A DNA stretch of 64,000 bases from Streptomyces asiaticus (lineage in GTDB: Bacteria; Actinomycetota; Actinomycetes; Streptomycetales; Streptomycetaceae). The DNA is taken from positions 5,704,001-5,768,000 of the forward strand of contig NZ_JAGSHX010000006.1 in the NCBI RefSeq assembly GCF_018138715.1, in the 5' to 3' direction. Of the stretch, positions 8,344-16,087 are shown one piece after another (position 1 is the stretch's first letter; each line of letters opens with the position of its first letter). The notes beneath the pieces are model-generated. The model was not told where the DNA came from, searched no databases, and saw nothing but the letters and a program-made list of their open reading frames with translations. A program made the position numbers and the translations under genes.

Positions 8344-8393
8344 GCTCCGTCGAGGATCCGAAGAGCTCAGTGGAGGATCCGATGAGTTCCGTG
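8331..8393 (+). repeat. 21-bp direct repeat, three tandem copies, spanning a start codon
   Basis: Units begin at 8331, 8352 and 8373. Copies one and three contain GGAGG, 5 nt and an ATG, so the whole translation initiation region is duplicated within the permease gene; copy two has AAG in place of ATG. The repeat encodes MSSVEDP-type heptads at the N-terminus. Confidence 0.9.
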
Positions 8394-9311
8394 AAGGTGC
8401 CCGTGGGCGCGGCCCCGTCGGCCGCCGCGAGCGCGAGCACGCCGCCGCCCGCGCCCGTACGGCCCGGCCTCGCCGCCCGCACCTGGCGCACGGTGCGCTC
8501 CTCCCGCCCGGCCGTCATCGGGCTCGCGATCGTGGCCGTTCATGTGGTGGTCGCGCTGCTCGCCCCGCTGCTCACCCCGTACCACCCCACCACCGGCGAC
8601 GCCTCGCACGCGCTGCTCGGGCCGAGCGCCGACCACTGGGCGGGCACCGACCAGTACGGGCGCGATGTGCTGACCCGGGTGCTGTACGGCGGGCGGTACG
8701 CGCTCGGCGTCTCCGTCACCGCGACCCTCATCACCATCGCCCTGGGCACCGTCCTCGGCTGCGCCGCCGCGCTGCGCGGCGGCTGGCTGGACGATGTGGT
8801 CATGCGCGTCCTGGACGCGGTGCTGTCCATCCCCGCGATCCTCGTCCTGCTGGTGATCGTCACCGCGCTGGGCACCGGGTCCTCGGTCATCGTGCTGGCC
8901 ATCGCCGTCGTCTGCGTCCCCCAGGTGGTGCGGGTGGTGCGGGGCGCCGCGCTCGGCGTCGTGCCGCAGGACTACGTCACCGCGGCGCGGGCCCGGGGCG
9001 AGAGCACCTGGGCGATTCTGCGGCGCGAGGTGCTGCCCAACATCAGCGATGTGGTGTGCGTCGAGTTCGCGATGCGGGCGTCATGGGTGGTGCTGCTGAT
9101 CTCCTCGCTGTCGTTCCTCGGCTTCGGCGCGGATCCGCCCACCCCGGACTGGGGGCTGATGGTCTCGGAGAACCGCACCGCGATCACCGTGGTGCCGATG
9201 GCGAGCCTGGCGCCGATCATCGGCCTGGCCACGATGGTGGTCGGGCTCAACCTCGCGGCCGACGGCCTGTCCAAGGCGTGGGGCGTGGACCGGATCAGGG
9301 AGGGTGTCTGA
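8340..9311 (+). CDS. ABC transporter permease, DppC/OppC type
   Basis: A 323-residue permease and partner of the DppB-type subunit. A low-complexity N-terminal tail of about 45 residues precedes the first helix. Family features are LLGPSADHWAGTDQYGRDVLTRVLYGGR and the EAA loop QDYVTAARARGESTWAILRREVLP. The ATG at 8340 overlaps the previous stop (ATGA) behind GGAGG. An in-frame ATG at 8382 has its own GGAGG five bases upstream because the initiation site is repeated, so two N-termini 14 residues apart are possible. Confidence 0.92.
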   Translation: MSSVEDPKSSVEDPMSSVKVPVGAAPSAAASASTPPPAPVRPGLAARTWRTVRSSRPAVIGLAIVAVHVVVALLAPLLTPYHPTTGDASHALLGPSADHWAGTDQYGRDVLTRVLYGGRYALGVSVTATLITIALGTVLGCAAALRGGWLDDVVMRVLDAVLSIPAILVLLVIVTALGTGSSVIVLAIAVVCVPQVVRVVRGAALGVVPQDYVTAARARGESTWAILRREVLPNISDVVCVEFAMRASWVVLLISSLSFLGFGADPPTPDWGLMVSENRTAITVVPMASLAPIIGLATMVVGLNLAADGLSKAWGVDRIREGV

Positions 9312-11125
9312 TGACCACGTCGCCAAAGGCCCCCATCGTGTCGGTGGACAAGCTGTCCGTGGCGTACCGCTCGGGCGGGGGCGAGGTGCCCGTCGTCCAG
9401 GAGGTGTCGCTGGAGGTGAGCCCCGGCCGGACGCTGGCCCTGGTCGGCGAGTCCGGCAGCGGCAAGTCGACGGTCGCCGCGACGCTTCTGGGGCATCTGC
9501 GGCATGGCTCCCGGATCACGGGCGGGCGCGTCGCGGTGGACGGGGACGACGTCTTCGCGCTGTCCGCGCGGGAGTTGCGGCGGCTGCGCGGCGGTACGGT
9601 CGCGATGGTCGCGCAGAACGCGGGCCATGCCCTGACGCCGTCCATGCGGATCGGACGGCAGATCGCGGAGGCGGGCGGCGAGGTGCCCGTCACGGACCTG
9701 CTGGAGCAGGTGCGGCTGTCCCACGGGCGCGAGCTCGCCCGCCGCTATCCGCACGAACTCTCCGGCGGGCAGCAGCAGCGTGTCGCCATCGCCATGGCGA
9801 TCGCGGCCCGGCCCAAGGTGCTCGTACTGGACGAGCCCACGACCGGCCTCGATGTGATCACCCAGCGCGGAGTGCTGGACCTGATCGGCGCCCTCCGCGA
9901 GGAACTCGGCCTCGCGGCCGTCCTGGTCAGCCATGACCTGGGCGTGGTCGCGCGGATGGCCGACGAGGTGTGCGTGCTGAGCGCCGGGCGGGTCGTCGAG
10001 GCCGCCCCCACCCGTCGGCTCTTCGCCGCCCCCGCCGACCCGTACACCCGCCGGCTGCTGGCCAGCGTCCCGCGTATCGCGGACGCGGGGCTCGCGGTGG
10101 TGGGGGAGGACGGTACGCGGGAGATCCGGCCCAGGGCGGGCGTGGCCAGGGACGCGGCGGAGGCGGTGAACGTACGGGAAGTCGTGATCGACTACGGGGC
10201 CAGCCGCGCCGTGGACGGAGTCTCCTTCAGCGTGCGGCGCGGTGAGGTGCTGGCGCTGGTGGGCGAGTCGGGGAGCGGTAAGTCGACGATCGCGTGGTCG
10301 CTGGCGGGGTTGCGGGTGCCGTCGGGCGGGATGATGAGGGCTGCGGCTGGGGGCTCGCCCGGTGGTTCGTCAGGTGACGGGTCCGGTGACGGGTCCGGTG
10401 GCCGATCCAGCGGCCCGCCCGACGGCTCGTCCGGCGGCGACGGGGACCTGAGCGCCCCCGCGCGGCGGCGCCCGCTCGCCCTGCGCCGCACCGTCCAGCT
10501 CGTCTTCCAGAACGCCGACACCGCGCTCAACCCGCGGCGCTCGGTGGGCGACGCGGTACGGCGGCCGCTGCGCTTCTTCGGTACGGCCGGGTCTCGGGGC
10601 GAGGCGGCGTCGCGCGCCCGTCAGCTGATCGCCGACGTCCGCCTCGACCCCGACTTCGCCGACCGACTCCCCGCCCAGCTCTCCGGCGGCCAGCGCCAGC
10701 GCATCGGCATCGCCCGGGCGCTGGCCGGTGAGCCCGATCTGCTGATCGCGGACGAGATCACGACGGCGCTGGATGTGTCCGTACAGGCCGATGTGTTGCG
10801 CCTGCTGGACGACCTGCGCCGGGAGCGTGAACTGGCCTGCCTGTTCATCAGCCACGACCTGGCGGTGGTGCGGGGGATCGCGGACCGGGTGGTGGTGCTG
10901 CGGCACGGGGTGGTGGTGGAGGAGGGCCCGACGGACGCGGTCTTCGCGGCTCCGGGCCACCCGTACACCCGCGAACTGATCGCCGCCGCCCTCGAACCCG
11001 ACCCGGACGCGGAAGCCGCCGTCGAGGCGGCCGACGCCTGGGAGGATGCCGCCGAACTGGGCGCCGTCTGGGACGAGCTGGGCGCCGGCCACCGAGTCCG
11101 CAGGTGGCGGCCGCCGAATGCTTAG
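9311..11125 (+). CDS. Fused double ABC ATPase for peptide import (DppD-DppF type)
   Basis: A 604-residue protein with two complete nucleotide-binding domains. Domain 1 has GESGSGKST, signature LSGGQQQRV and Walker B VLVLDEPTTGLD. Domain 2 has a second GESGSGKST, LSGGQRQRIGI and LLIADEITTALD. Each ends with the PYTR motif typical of oligopeptide ATPases. Such fusions replace the separate DppD and DppF subunits. Domain 2 is interrupted between Walker A and the Q-loop by about 40 Gly/Ser/Asp-rich residues (10339-10455) encoded by short repeats, which is unusual but leaves all motifs intact. The start overlaps the previous stop as TGATG. Confidence 0.93.
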   Translation: MTTSPKAPIVSVDKLSVAYRSGGGEVPVVQEVSLEVSPGRTLALVGESGSGKSTVAATLLGHLRHGSRITGGRVAVDGDDVFALSARELRRLRGGTVAMVAQNAGHALTPSMRIGRQIAEAGGEVPVTDLLEQVRLSHGRELARRYPHELSGGQQQRVAIAMAIAARPKVLVLDEPTTGLDVITQRGVLDLIGALREELGLAAVLVSHDLGVVARMADEVCVLSAGRVVEAAPTRRLFAAPADPYTRRLLASVPRIADAGLAVVGEDGTREIRPRAGVARDAAEAVNVREVVIDYGASRAVDGVSFSVRRGEVLALVGESGSGKSTIAWSLAGLRVPSGGMMRAAAGGSPGGSSGDGSGDGSGGRSSGPPDGSSGGDGDLSAPARRRPLALRRTVQLVFQNADTALNPRRSVGDAVRRPLRFFGTAGSRGEAASRARQLIADVRLDPDFADRLPAQLSGGQRQRIGIARALAGEPDLLIADEITTALDVSVQADVLRLLDDLRRERELACLFISHDLAVVRGIADRVVVLRHGVVVEEGPTDAVFAAPGHPYTRELIAAALEPDPDAEAAVEAADAWEDAAELGAVWDELGAGHRVRRWRPPNA

Positions 11126-11600
11126 CCCCCACCCCGCCCCTCCCCGAAACCGGGGGGGCACCCCCGGCCCCCCACCGGGGCTGCGCCCCGGGCCCCGGCG
11201 GGGGTGCGGCTTGGGGTCTCGTTGCCGGGGGGCGGCCCGGTGGGCGGGTTGTGCTCACCCGTCCCTGCGCCAGCTACTGCTGGGAGGTGCCGCCTCAGCC
11301 CCACCCCGCCCCTTCCCGAAACCGGGGGCGCGCCCCCGGACCCCACCGGGGCTGTGCCCCGGACCCCGGCCCCGCTGGGGCTCCGCCCCAAGAGCCGCCC
11401 CCCGAGGTATCGCCGCCGACTGCACGCGGGTGGCCGGGTTGTGCCCACCCGTTCCTCCCCCAGCTACCGCTGGGAGGTGCCCTCTCGGCGGAACGATTGC
11501 CCACAACCTGCAAGCCCCTCCGGCGATTGAGGAGCGGGGGGCCGGGGGCGGCGCCCCCGGTTTCGGGAAGGGGCGGGGTGGGGGAATTGCCCGCCGCAGG
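11126..11600. repeat. Intergenic GC-rich repeat cluster with hairpins
   Basis: No gene is supported here. A C-rich block ending in GAAACCGGGGG occurs near 11130 and 11300 and in inverted orientation near 11545-11582. A second sequence, CAGCTACYGCTGGGAGGTGCC, is directly repeated at about 11271 and 11461. Many hairpins result, some of which probably terminate the transporter transcript. The motif CGGCGATTGAGGA near 11521 recurs in the gap at 49917-50215, so these are copies of a dispersed intergenic family. Confidence 0.7.
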
Positions 11601-11655
11601 CGCACCCGCATCCGCATCCGCATCCGCACCAGCATCCGCATCCGCATCCGCACCC
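11601..11655. repeat. Imperfect hexanucleotide repeat (GCATCC/GCACCC)
   Basis: About nine six-base units lie 22-77 bp upstream of the hydrolase gene start at 11678. A microsatellite in this leader position could change spacing between promoter and ribosome site by slippage. Confidence 0.8.
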
Positions 11656-11677
11656 ACAACACCAGGCAAGGAGCAGC

Positions 11678-13690
11678 GTGAAGTACCGCGAGACGTTCGA
11701 CCGTGAGGTGCTGGTCGAGGACGCGTGGATCCCCACCCGGGACGGGAGGACGCGGCTGCACGCCCGCATCTGGCGCCCCGCGGACGCCGAGACCGCCCCC
11801 GTGCCCGCCCTGCTCGAATACCTTCCGTACCGCAAGAGCGACTGGACCTCCCCGCGCGACGCGCAGCGTCACCCCTGGTACGCCGGGCACGGCTACGCCT
11901 CCGTACGGGTCGATCTGCGCGGCAGCGGGGACTCGGAGGGCGTGATGCTCGACGAGTACACGGCGACCGAGCTCGCCGACGGCGTCGACGTCGTCAACTG
12001 GCTGGCCGCACAGCCCTGGTGCACCGGCAAGGTGGGGATGTTCGGGATCTCCTGGGGTGGTTTCAACTCGCTCCAGATCGCCGCCCTGCGCCCCGCCCCG
12101 CTGAAGGCGATCGTCACCGTCTGCTCCACCGACGACCGTTACGACAACGACGTCCACTACACCGGCGGCGCCGTCCTCGGCATCGACATGCTCGCCTGGG
12201 CCGGGACCATGCTCGCGTTCACCGCCCGCCCCCCGCACCCCACCTCCGTCGGCGAGGACCGCTGGCTGCCCATGTGGCGGGAGCGGCTGGACGCGCTGGA
12301 GCCGTATCTGCACACCTGGCTCGCCCACCAGGAGCGGGACGACTACTGGCGGCACGGCAGCGTCTGCGAGGACTACGGCGCGATCGAGGCCGCCGTGCTC
12401 GCGGTCGGCGGCTGGGCCGATCCGTACCGGGACACCGTGCTGCGGCTGCTGGAGCACCTCGACGCGCCCGTACGCGGGCTGATCGGCCCCTGGTCGCACC
12501 AGTACCCGGACCGGGGGCTGCCCCCGGGCCCGGCGATCGGCTTCCTCCAGGAGACCCTGCGCTGGTGGGACCACTGGCTCAAGGACGAGCCGACCGGCGT
12601 GCTGGACGAGCCGATCCTCCGTGCCTGGATCAACGACCCCGTACCGCCCGCCACCTCGTACGAGACGATGCCCGGCCGCTGGGTCGGTGAGGACACCTGG
12701 CCCTCGCCGTCCGTCAGCTGGGACGAGCGCCCCCTCGGCGGCCCTGCCGACGAGCCGGTGATCGTGCGCTCGCCGCTGCACACCGGGCTGGACGCCGGCC
12801 GTTTCTTCCCCTTCGGCAACGCCACCGATCTGCCGCCCGACCAGCGCGAGGAGGACGGCCGTTCGGTCTGCTTCGACTCGGCGCCGCTGGACGAGCGGGT
12901 GGAGATCCTGGGCCGCCCCCGCGTACGGCTGCGGCTGGACAGTGCCACCCCGCGCGCCCATGTCATCGCCCGGGTCTGCGATGTGGCGCCCGACGGCTCC
13001 TCCACCCTGGTCACCCGTGGGGTGCTCAACCTGCTGTCCCGGAAGGGGCGGGAGCGGGCGGTGGAGTGGCGGCCGGGGACGTACGAGGACGTGGAGTTCG
13101 AGCTGAACGCCACGGGGTACGCCTTCCCGTCCGGCCACCGCGTCAGGGTTGCCGTCTCCGACGCGTACTGGCCGTGGGTCTGGCCGCACGGCGAACGCGG
13201 CCGGCTGACCGTACGCCCCGGTCAGAGCGCGCTGCTGCTGCCCGTACGGGATCCGGGCCCCGACGCGGCCCGCCCGCCGATCACCTTCGAGGAGCCCGAG
13301 CAGGCCCCGCCGCTCCCCGTGACGGTCGACCCGCCCGCCGAACCCCGCCCCGAACGCACCGTCACCCATGACGTCGCCACGGGGGAGTATGTGCTGGAGG
13401 TGGACCCCAACTACGGCGGCTCCCGCACCTATCCGGACGGACTGCGCTACGAGGAGAGCGCCCGCGAGACCTACCGGATCCGCTCCGGCGATCCGCTGTC
13501 GGCCATGGCAAGCTCTCGGTGGACCATCCGGCTGCGGCGCGGGGACTGGGCGGCGGAGGTCGTCACCGCCATGGAACTGCGGGCCACGGCGGAGGAATTC
13601 ATCATGGACAGCAGCATCGAGGCACGGGCGAACGGAGAGACAGTGGCCACGCGCGCATGGCACCGCACCACACCGAGGACGTCCGCGTGA
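11678..13690 (+). CDS. CocE/NonD-family alpha/beta hydrolase (X-Pro dipeptidyl-peptidase type)
   Basis: A 670-residue predicted cytosolic serine hydrolase. The catalytic domain contains the nucleophile elbow GISWGG (Ser near residue 125), the preceding DLRGSGDSEG, the acid region VGGWADPYRDT and a likely catalytic His in GPWSHQYPD. A C-terminal jelly-roll domain (from about residue 370) is typical of CocE and PepX. Relatives cleave esters, amides, acylated beta-lactams or X-Pro dipeptides. Its place at the end of a peptide importer operon suggests hydrolysis of an imported peptide or amide, but the true substrate is unknown. The GTG start has AAGGAG upstream. There is no signal peptide. Confidence 0.9.
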   Translation: MKYRETFDREVLVEDAWIPTRDGRTRLHARIWRPADAETAPVPALLEYLPYRKSDWTSPRDAQRHPWYAGHGYASVRVDLRGSGDSEGVMLDEYTATELADGVDVVNWLAAQPWCTGKVGMFGISWGGFNSLQIAALRPAPLKAIVTVCSTDDRYDNDVHYTGGAVLGIDMLAWAGTMLAFTARPPHPTSVGEDRWLPMWRERLDALEPYLHTWLAHQERDDYWRHGSVCEDYGAIEAAVLAVGGWADPYRDTVLRLLEHLDAPVRGLIGPWSHQYPDRGLPPGPAIGFLQETLRWWDHWLKDEPTGVLDEPILRAWINDPVPPATSYETMPGRWVGEDTWPSPSVSWDERPLGGPADEPVIVRSPLHTGLDAGRFFPFGNATDLPPDQREEDGRSVCFDSAPLDERVEILGRPRVRLRLDSATPRAHVIARVCDVAPDGSSTLVTRGVLNLLSRKGRERAVEWRPGTYEDVEFELNATGYAFPSGHRVRVAVSDAYWPWVWPHGERGRLTVRPGQSALLLPVRDPGPDAARPPITFEEPEQAPPLPVTVDPPAEPRPERTVTHDVATGEYVLEVDPNYGGSRTYPDGLRYEESARETYRIRSGDPLSAMASSRWTIRLRRGDWAAEVVTAMELRATAEEFIMDSSIEARANGETVATRAWHRTTPRTSA

Positions 13691-14325
13691 CGTCCCGATC
13701 CGAACGCCGCCCGCCGCGCCGCGCCGTCGCCGCCTCCGCCCGCACCCGGCAGCCCACCGAGGTGCGCCGCCGGCTGATCGTGGAGGCCGCGGTGCCGCTC
13801 ATCGCGGAGCGCGGCACCAAGGCGGTGGGGGTGCGCGAGGTGGCGGCCGCGGCCGGGGTGTCGGTCGGCACGGTCACGTACCACTTCGAGAGCGTGCAGG
13901 AAGTCCTCTCCGAGGCGATGGTGCTGCACATCGAGCGCTACTACGCCGCGCTGAGCGACGCCGCGGGGCAGGCCACCAGCGGCGCGGAGGGGCTGCGGCT
14001 GCTCATCGACGCGCTCTTCACGGAGGACACGGACCAGCACTGGCGGATGTGGTTCGACTACTGGAACGCGGGCGAACGGGACCAGACCTTCGCCCGTGGC
14101 CAGGCCGAGCGGTACGAGAGCTGGCACGGCGAGATCCGGGCCCTGGTGGAACGGGGCCGGACGGAGGGCGACTTCCGCTGCGACGACCCGGCCGACTTCG
14201 CCCACCGCTTCTCCGCCCTGGCCGACGGCCTCGCCCTGCGCCGCCTCCGCCAGGTCCCGGCCCTGAGCGTGGCCGACGCCCGCCGCCACCTGCGGCGCTT
14301 CGTGGAGGCTGAGCTGCGGGGCTGA
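13687..14325 (+). CDS. TetR-family transcriptional regulator
   Basis: A 212-residue regulator. The DNA-binding domain covers about residues 20-70 (VREVAAAAGVSVGTVTYHFESVQEVLSEAM), followed by a TetR_C-type helical domain with aromatic clusters (WRMWFDYWNAGERDQTF) reminiscent of BetI/PfmR relatives. The GTG at 13687 overlaps the hydrolase stop as GTGA, so it is the last gene of the transporter/hydrolase operon and likely controls it, possibly through the dyad at 5717-5732. Longer readings start inside the hydrolase gene and lack support. Confidence 0.9.
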   Translation: MTSRSERRPPRRAVAASARTRQPTEVRRRLIVEAAVPLIAERGTKAVGVREVAAAAGVSVGTVTYHFESVQEVLSEAMVLHIERYYAALSDAAGQATSGAEGLRLLIDALFTEDTDQHWRMWFDYWNAGERDQTFARGQAERYESWHGEIRALVERGRTEGDFRCDDPADFAHRFSALADGLALRRLRQVPALSVADARRHLRRFVEAELRG

Positions 14326-14341
14326 GGCGTGCGCGCCGTCA

Positions 14342-14358
14342 GCGCCCCGAAGGGGCGC
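14342..14358 (+). terminator. Short hairpin with conserved Streptomyces 3' motif
   Basis: GCGCCCC-GAA-GGGGCGC, followed by GGGAACTGCGCGACCAGCC, a block I recognise as very common downstream of Streptomyces genes. It lies 16 bp after the TetR stop. Confidence 0.75.
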
Positions 14359-14431
14359 CGGGAACTGCGCGACCAGCCACCACGGCGCCGCAGTCGGCCG
14401 ACGACGCATCGCGACACTTCCAGCGGAGCGC

Positions 14432-15127
14432 TTAGGCGTCGCCCGAGGCCGTCGTCTCAGACGACCCCGCGTCGAGGCCGGTGAGGAAGGCGGTGAGGAC
14501 GCGGCGCAGGCGGGGTGCCACCTCGACGATCGCGTGGCCGAGGCGGGGGTCGGTCTCGTAGAGCTCTCGTAGGCGCGGGCCGGGGCTGGCCATCTGCCAC
14601 AGGGCCCCGGCCAGGCTGGTGGCCGTGGCGACGAGGTCGACGGTCTGGAGCTCGGTCAGCCCGAGCAGCCGTCGCAGCTCGGCGTCGATCAGCTCGATCT
14701 CCTCGAGCGTCACCAGTTTGAAGTCGCGCACCGAGTCGATCGACACATTGCGTTCGAGGTTCATGGGCGCCTGGGACAGCAGGTCGCAGAACATCGGCCG
14801 GGCGGCCAGTGTGGCGGCGACGACCTCGGCGACCTCCGGGGCCGTGGCGTGCGTCCGGCGTCCGAGATCGCCGCGCAGCTCGGCGGACCACTGCCGCCAG
14901 CCCTCCGCGGTGAGCCTGAGGAAGATCTGCTCCCGCGTCTCGAAGTAACGCAGCAGGGCCGACTTGTGCATCCCCACGGCCCCGGCGATGTCGGTGAGGG
15001 TGACGTCCCGGACCCCGCGCTCGCGGGCGAGGGCACGGGCCGCGTCCAGGATCGCCTCTTCCCGTGCCTGCTTGGCCTGGGCACTGCGCGCACGTTGGAA
15101 GGCAGGCGTCGTCATGCCGGACATCAT
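14432..15127 (-). CDS. TetR-family transcriptional regulator, divergent from an SDR
   Basis: A 231-residue regulator. The N-terminal HTH reads DVTLTDIAGAVGMHKSALLRYFETREQIFLRL (residues about 40-72). The C-terminal half resembles the AcrR/tetracyclin-C-like domain found near oxidoreductases. I kept the ATG at 15127, which has AAAGG 6 nt upstream; ATGs at 15124 and 15115 are alternatives. It is divergent from the SDR gene, and the short intergenic region contains two identical 12-bp repeats, the expected arrangement for a repressor controlling both genes. Confidence 0.9.
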   Translation of the reverse strand: MMSGMTTPAFQRARSAQAKQAREEAILDAARALARERGVRDVTLTDIAGAVGMHKSALLRYFETREQIFLRLTAEGWRQWSAELRGDLGRRTHATAPEVAEVVAATLAARPMFCDLLSQAPMNLERNVSIDSVRDFKLVTLEEIELIDAELRRLLGLTELQTVDLVATATSLAGALWQMASPGPRLRELYETDPRLGHAIVEVAPRLRRVLTAFLTGLDAGSSETTASGDA

Positions 15128-15140
15128 AGGAACCTTTAAC

Positions 15141-15174
15141 AGAACGGTGTTGCGTAAATAAGAGAACGGTGTTG
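15141..15174. promoter_or_regulatory. Two direct repeats AGAACGGTGTTG in a divergent promoter
   Basis: Identical 12-bp copies start at 15141 and 15163, 22 bp apart (two helical turns), between the TetR and SDR genes. The second copy ends 10 bp before the SDR start codon, overlapping its core promoter. They are probable binding sites of the adjacent TetR protein. Confidence 0.65.
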
Positions 15175-15184
15175 TACTAACGGC

Positions 15185-16075
15185 ATGAGTTCACAGGTCA
15201 TGGGTTCACGGGTCTGGTTCATCACCGGTTCTTCGCGCGGTCTCGGCCGCGCCCTGGTCACCGCCGCCCTCGAGGCCGGTGATCGCGTCGTGGCCACGGC
15301 CCGGCGCCCCGAGGCGCTCGCGGAGGTATTCAAGGAGTACGGCGACCGCGTTCATCCGCTCGCGCTGGACGTCACCCGCCCCGAGGCGGCGCGCGAGGCC
15401 GTCGAGGCGGCGCTCGCCCGCTTCGGGCGCATCGACGTGCTCGTGAACAACGCGGGATACGCGAATGTGTCGCCCATCGAGACCTCGGACGACGAGGACT
15501 TCCGCGCCCAGTTCGAGACGAACTTCTGGGGCGTCTACCACGTCACGAAGGCCGCGCTCCCGGCGCTGCGGCAGCAGGGGTCGGGCACCGTCGTGCAGAT
15601 CTCCTCGATCGGCGGCCGGGTCGGCGGATCGCCGGGCATCGCCTCCTACCAGGCGGCCAAGTTCGCGGTGGACGGCTTCAGTCGGGTCCTCGCCGCGGAG
15701 ACCGCGCCGCTCGGCGTGCGCGTCATGGTCGTCGAACCGAGCGGCTTCGCCACCGACTGGGCCGGCTCCTCCATGACGGTCCACCCGATCCCCGACGCCT
15801 ATGACGCGACCGTCGGGGAGATGAACCGGCGGGTGCGGCAGAGCACGGACGGGGCGGCCGGGGACCCTGAGCGCGCCGCCGAGATCATCGTGCGGACCGT
15901 CCACCGCGGCGAGGTCCCGGGCCATCTCCCGCTGGGCGTGAACGCGGCGACCATGGCGCGGGACTACTCCCAGCACCAGCTCGCCGAGGCGACCGCCTGG
16001 GAGAAGGTCAGCCGCTCGGCCGACTTCGGCGAGCCGTACCCGGCGGAGTTCCCGGCCGGGGGTGCGGCCGGGTGA
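15185..16075 (+). CDS. Short-chain dehydrogenase/reductase
   Basis: A 296-residue classical SDR: nucleotide-binding TGSSRGLG, NNAG, catalytic Ser in VQISSIGG and the YQAAK catalytic pair. The Arg-containing ARRPEAL after the second strand suggests NADP(H). Substrate is unknown. No ribosome site precedes the ATG at 15185, and the promoter-like AT-rich sequence lies very close, so the mRNA may be leaderless. An ATG at 15200 is an alternative with no better site. It is probably repressed by the divergent TetR. Confidence 0.9.
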   Translation: MSSQVMGSRVWFITGSSRGLGRALVTAALEAGDRVVATARRPEALAEVFKEYGDRVHPLALDVTRPEAAREAVEAALARFGRIDVLVNNAGYANVSPIETSDDEDFRAQFETNFWGVYHVTKAALPALRQQGSGTVVQISSIGGRVGGSPGIASYQAAKFAVDGFSRVLAAETAPLGVRVMVVEPSGFATDWAGSSMTVHPIPDAYDATVGEMNRRVRQSTDGAAGDPERAAEIIVRTVHRGEVPGHLPLGVNAATMARDYSQHQLAEATAWEKVSRSADFGEPYPAEFPAGGAAG

Positions 16076-16087
16076 GGGTCTGCCGGG

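Noticed and set aside
11255..13663. About 800-codon open frame on the minus strand over the hydrolase gene
   Set aside because: Low-complexity Arg/Gly/Val/His product typical of antisense frames in GC-rich genes; the plus-strand hydrolase explains the region.
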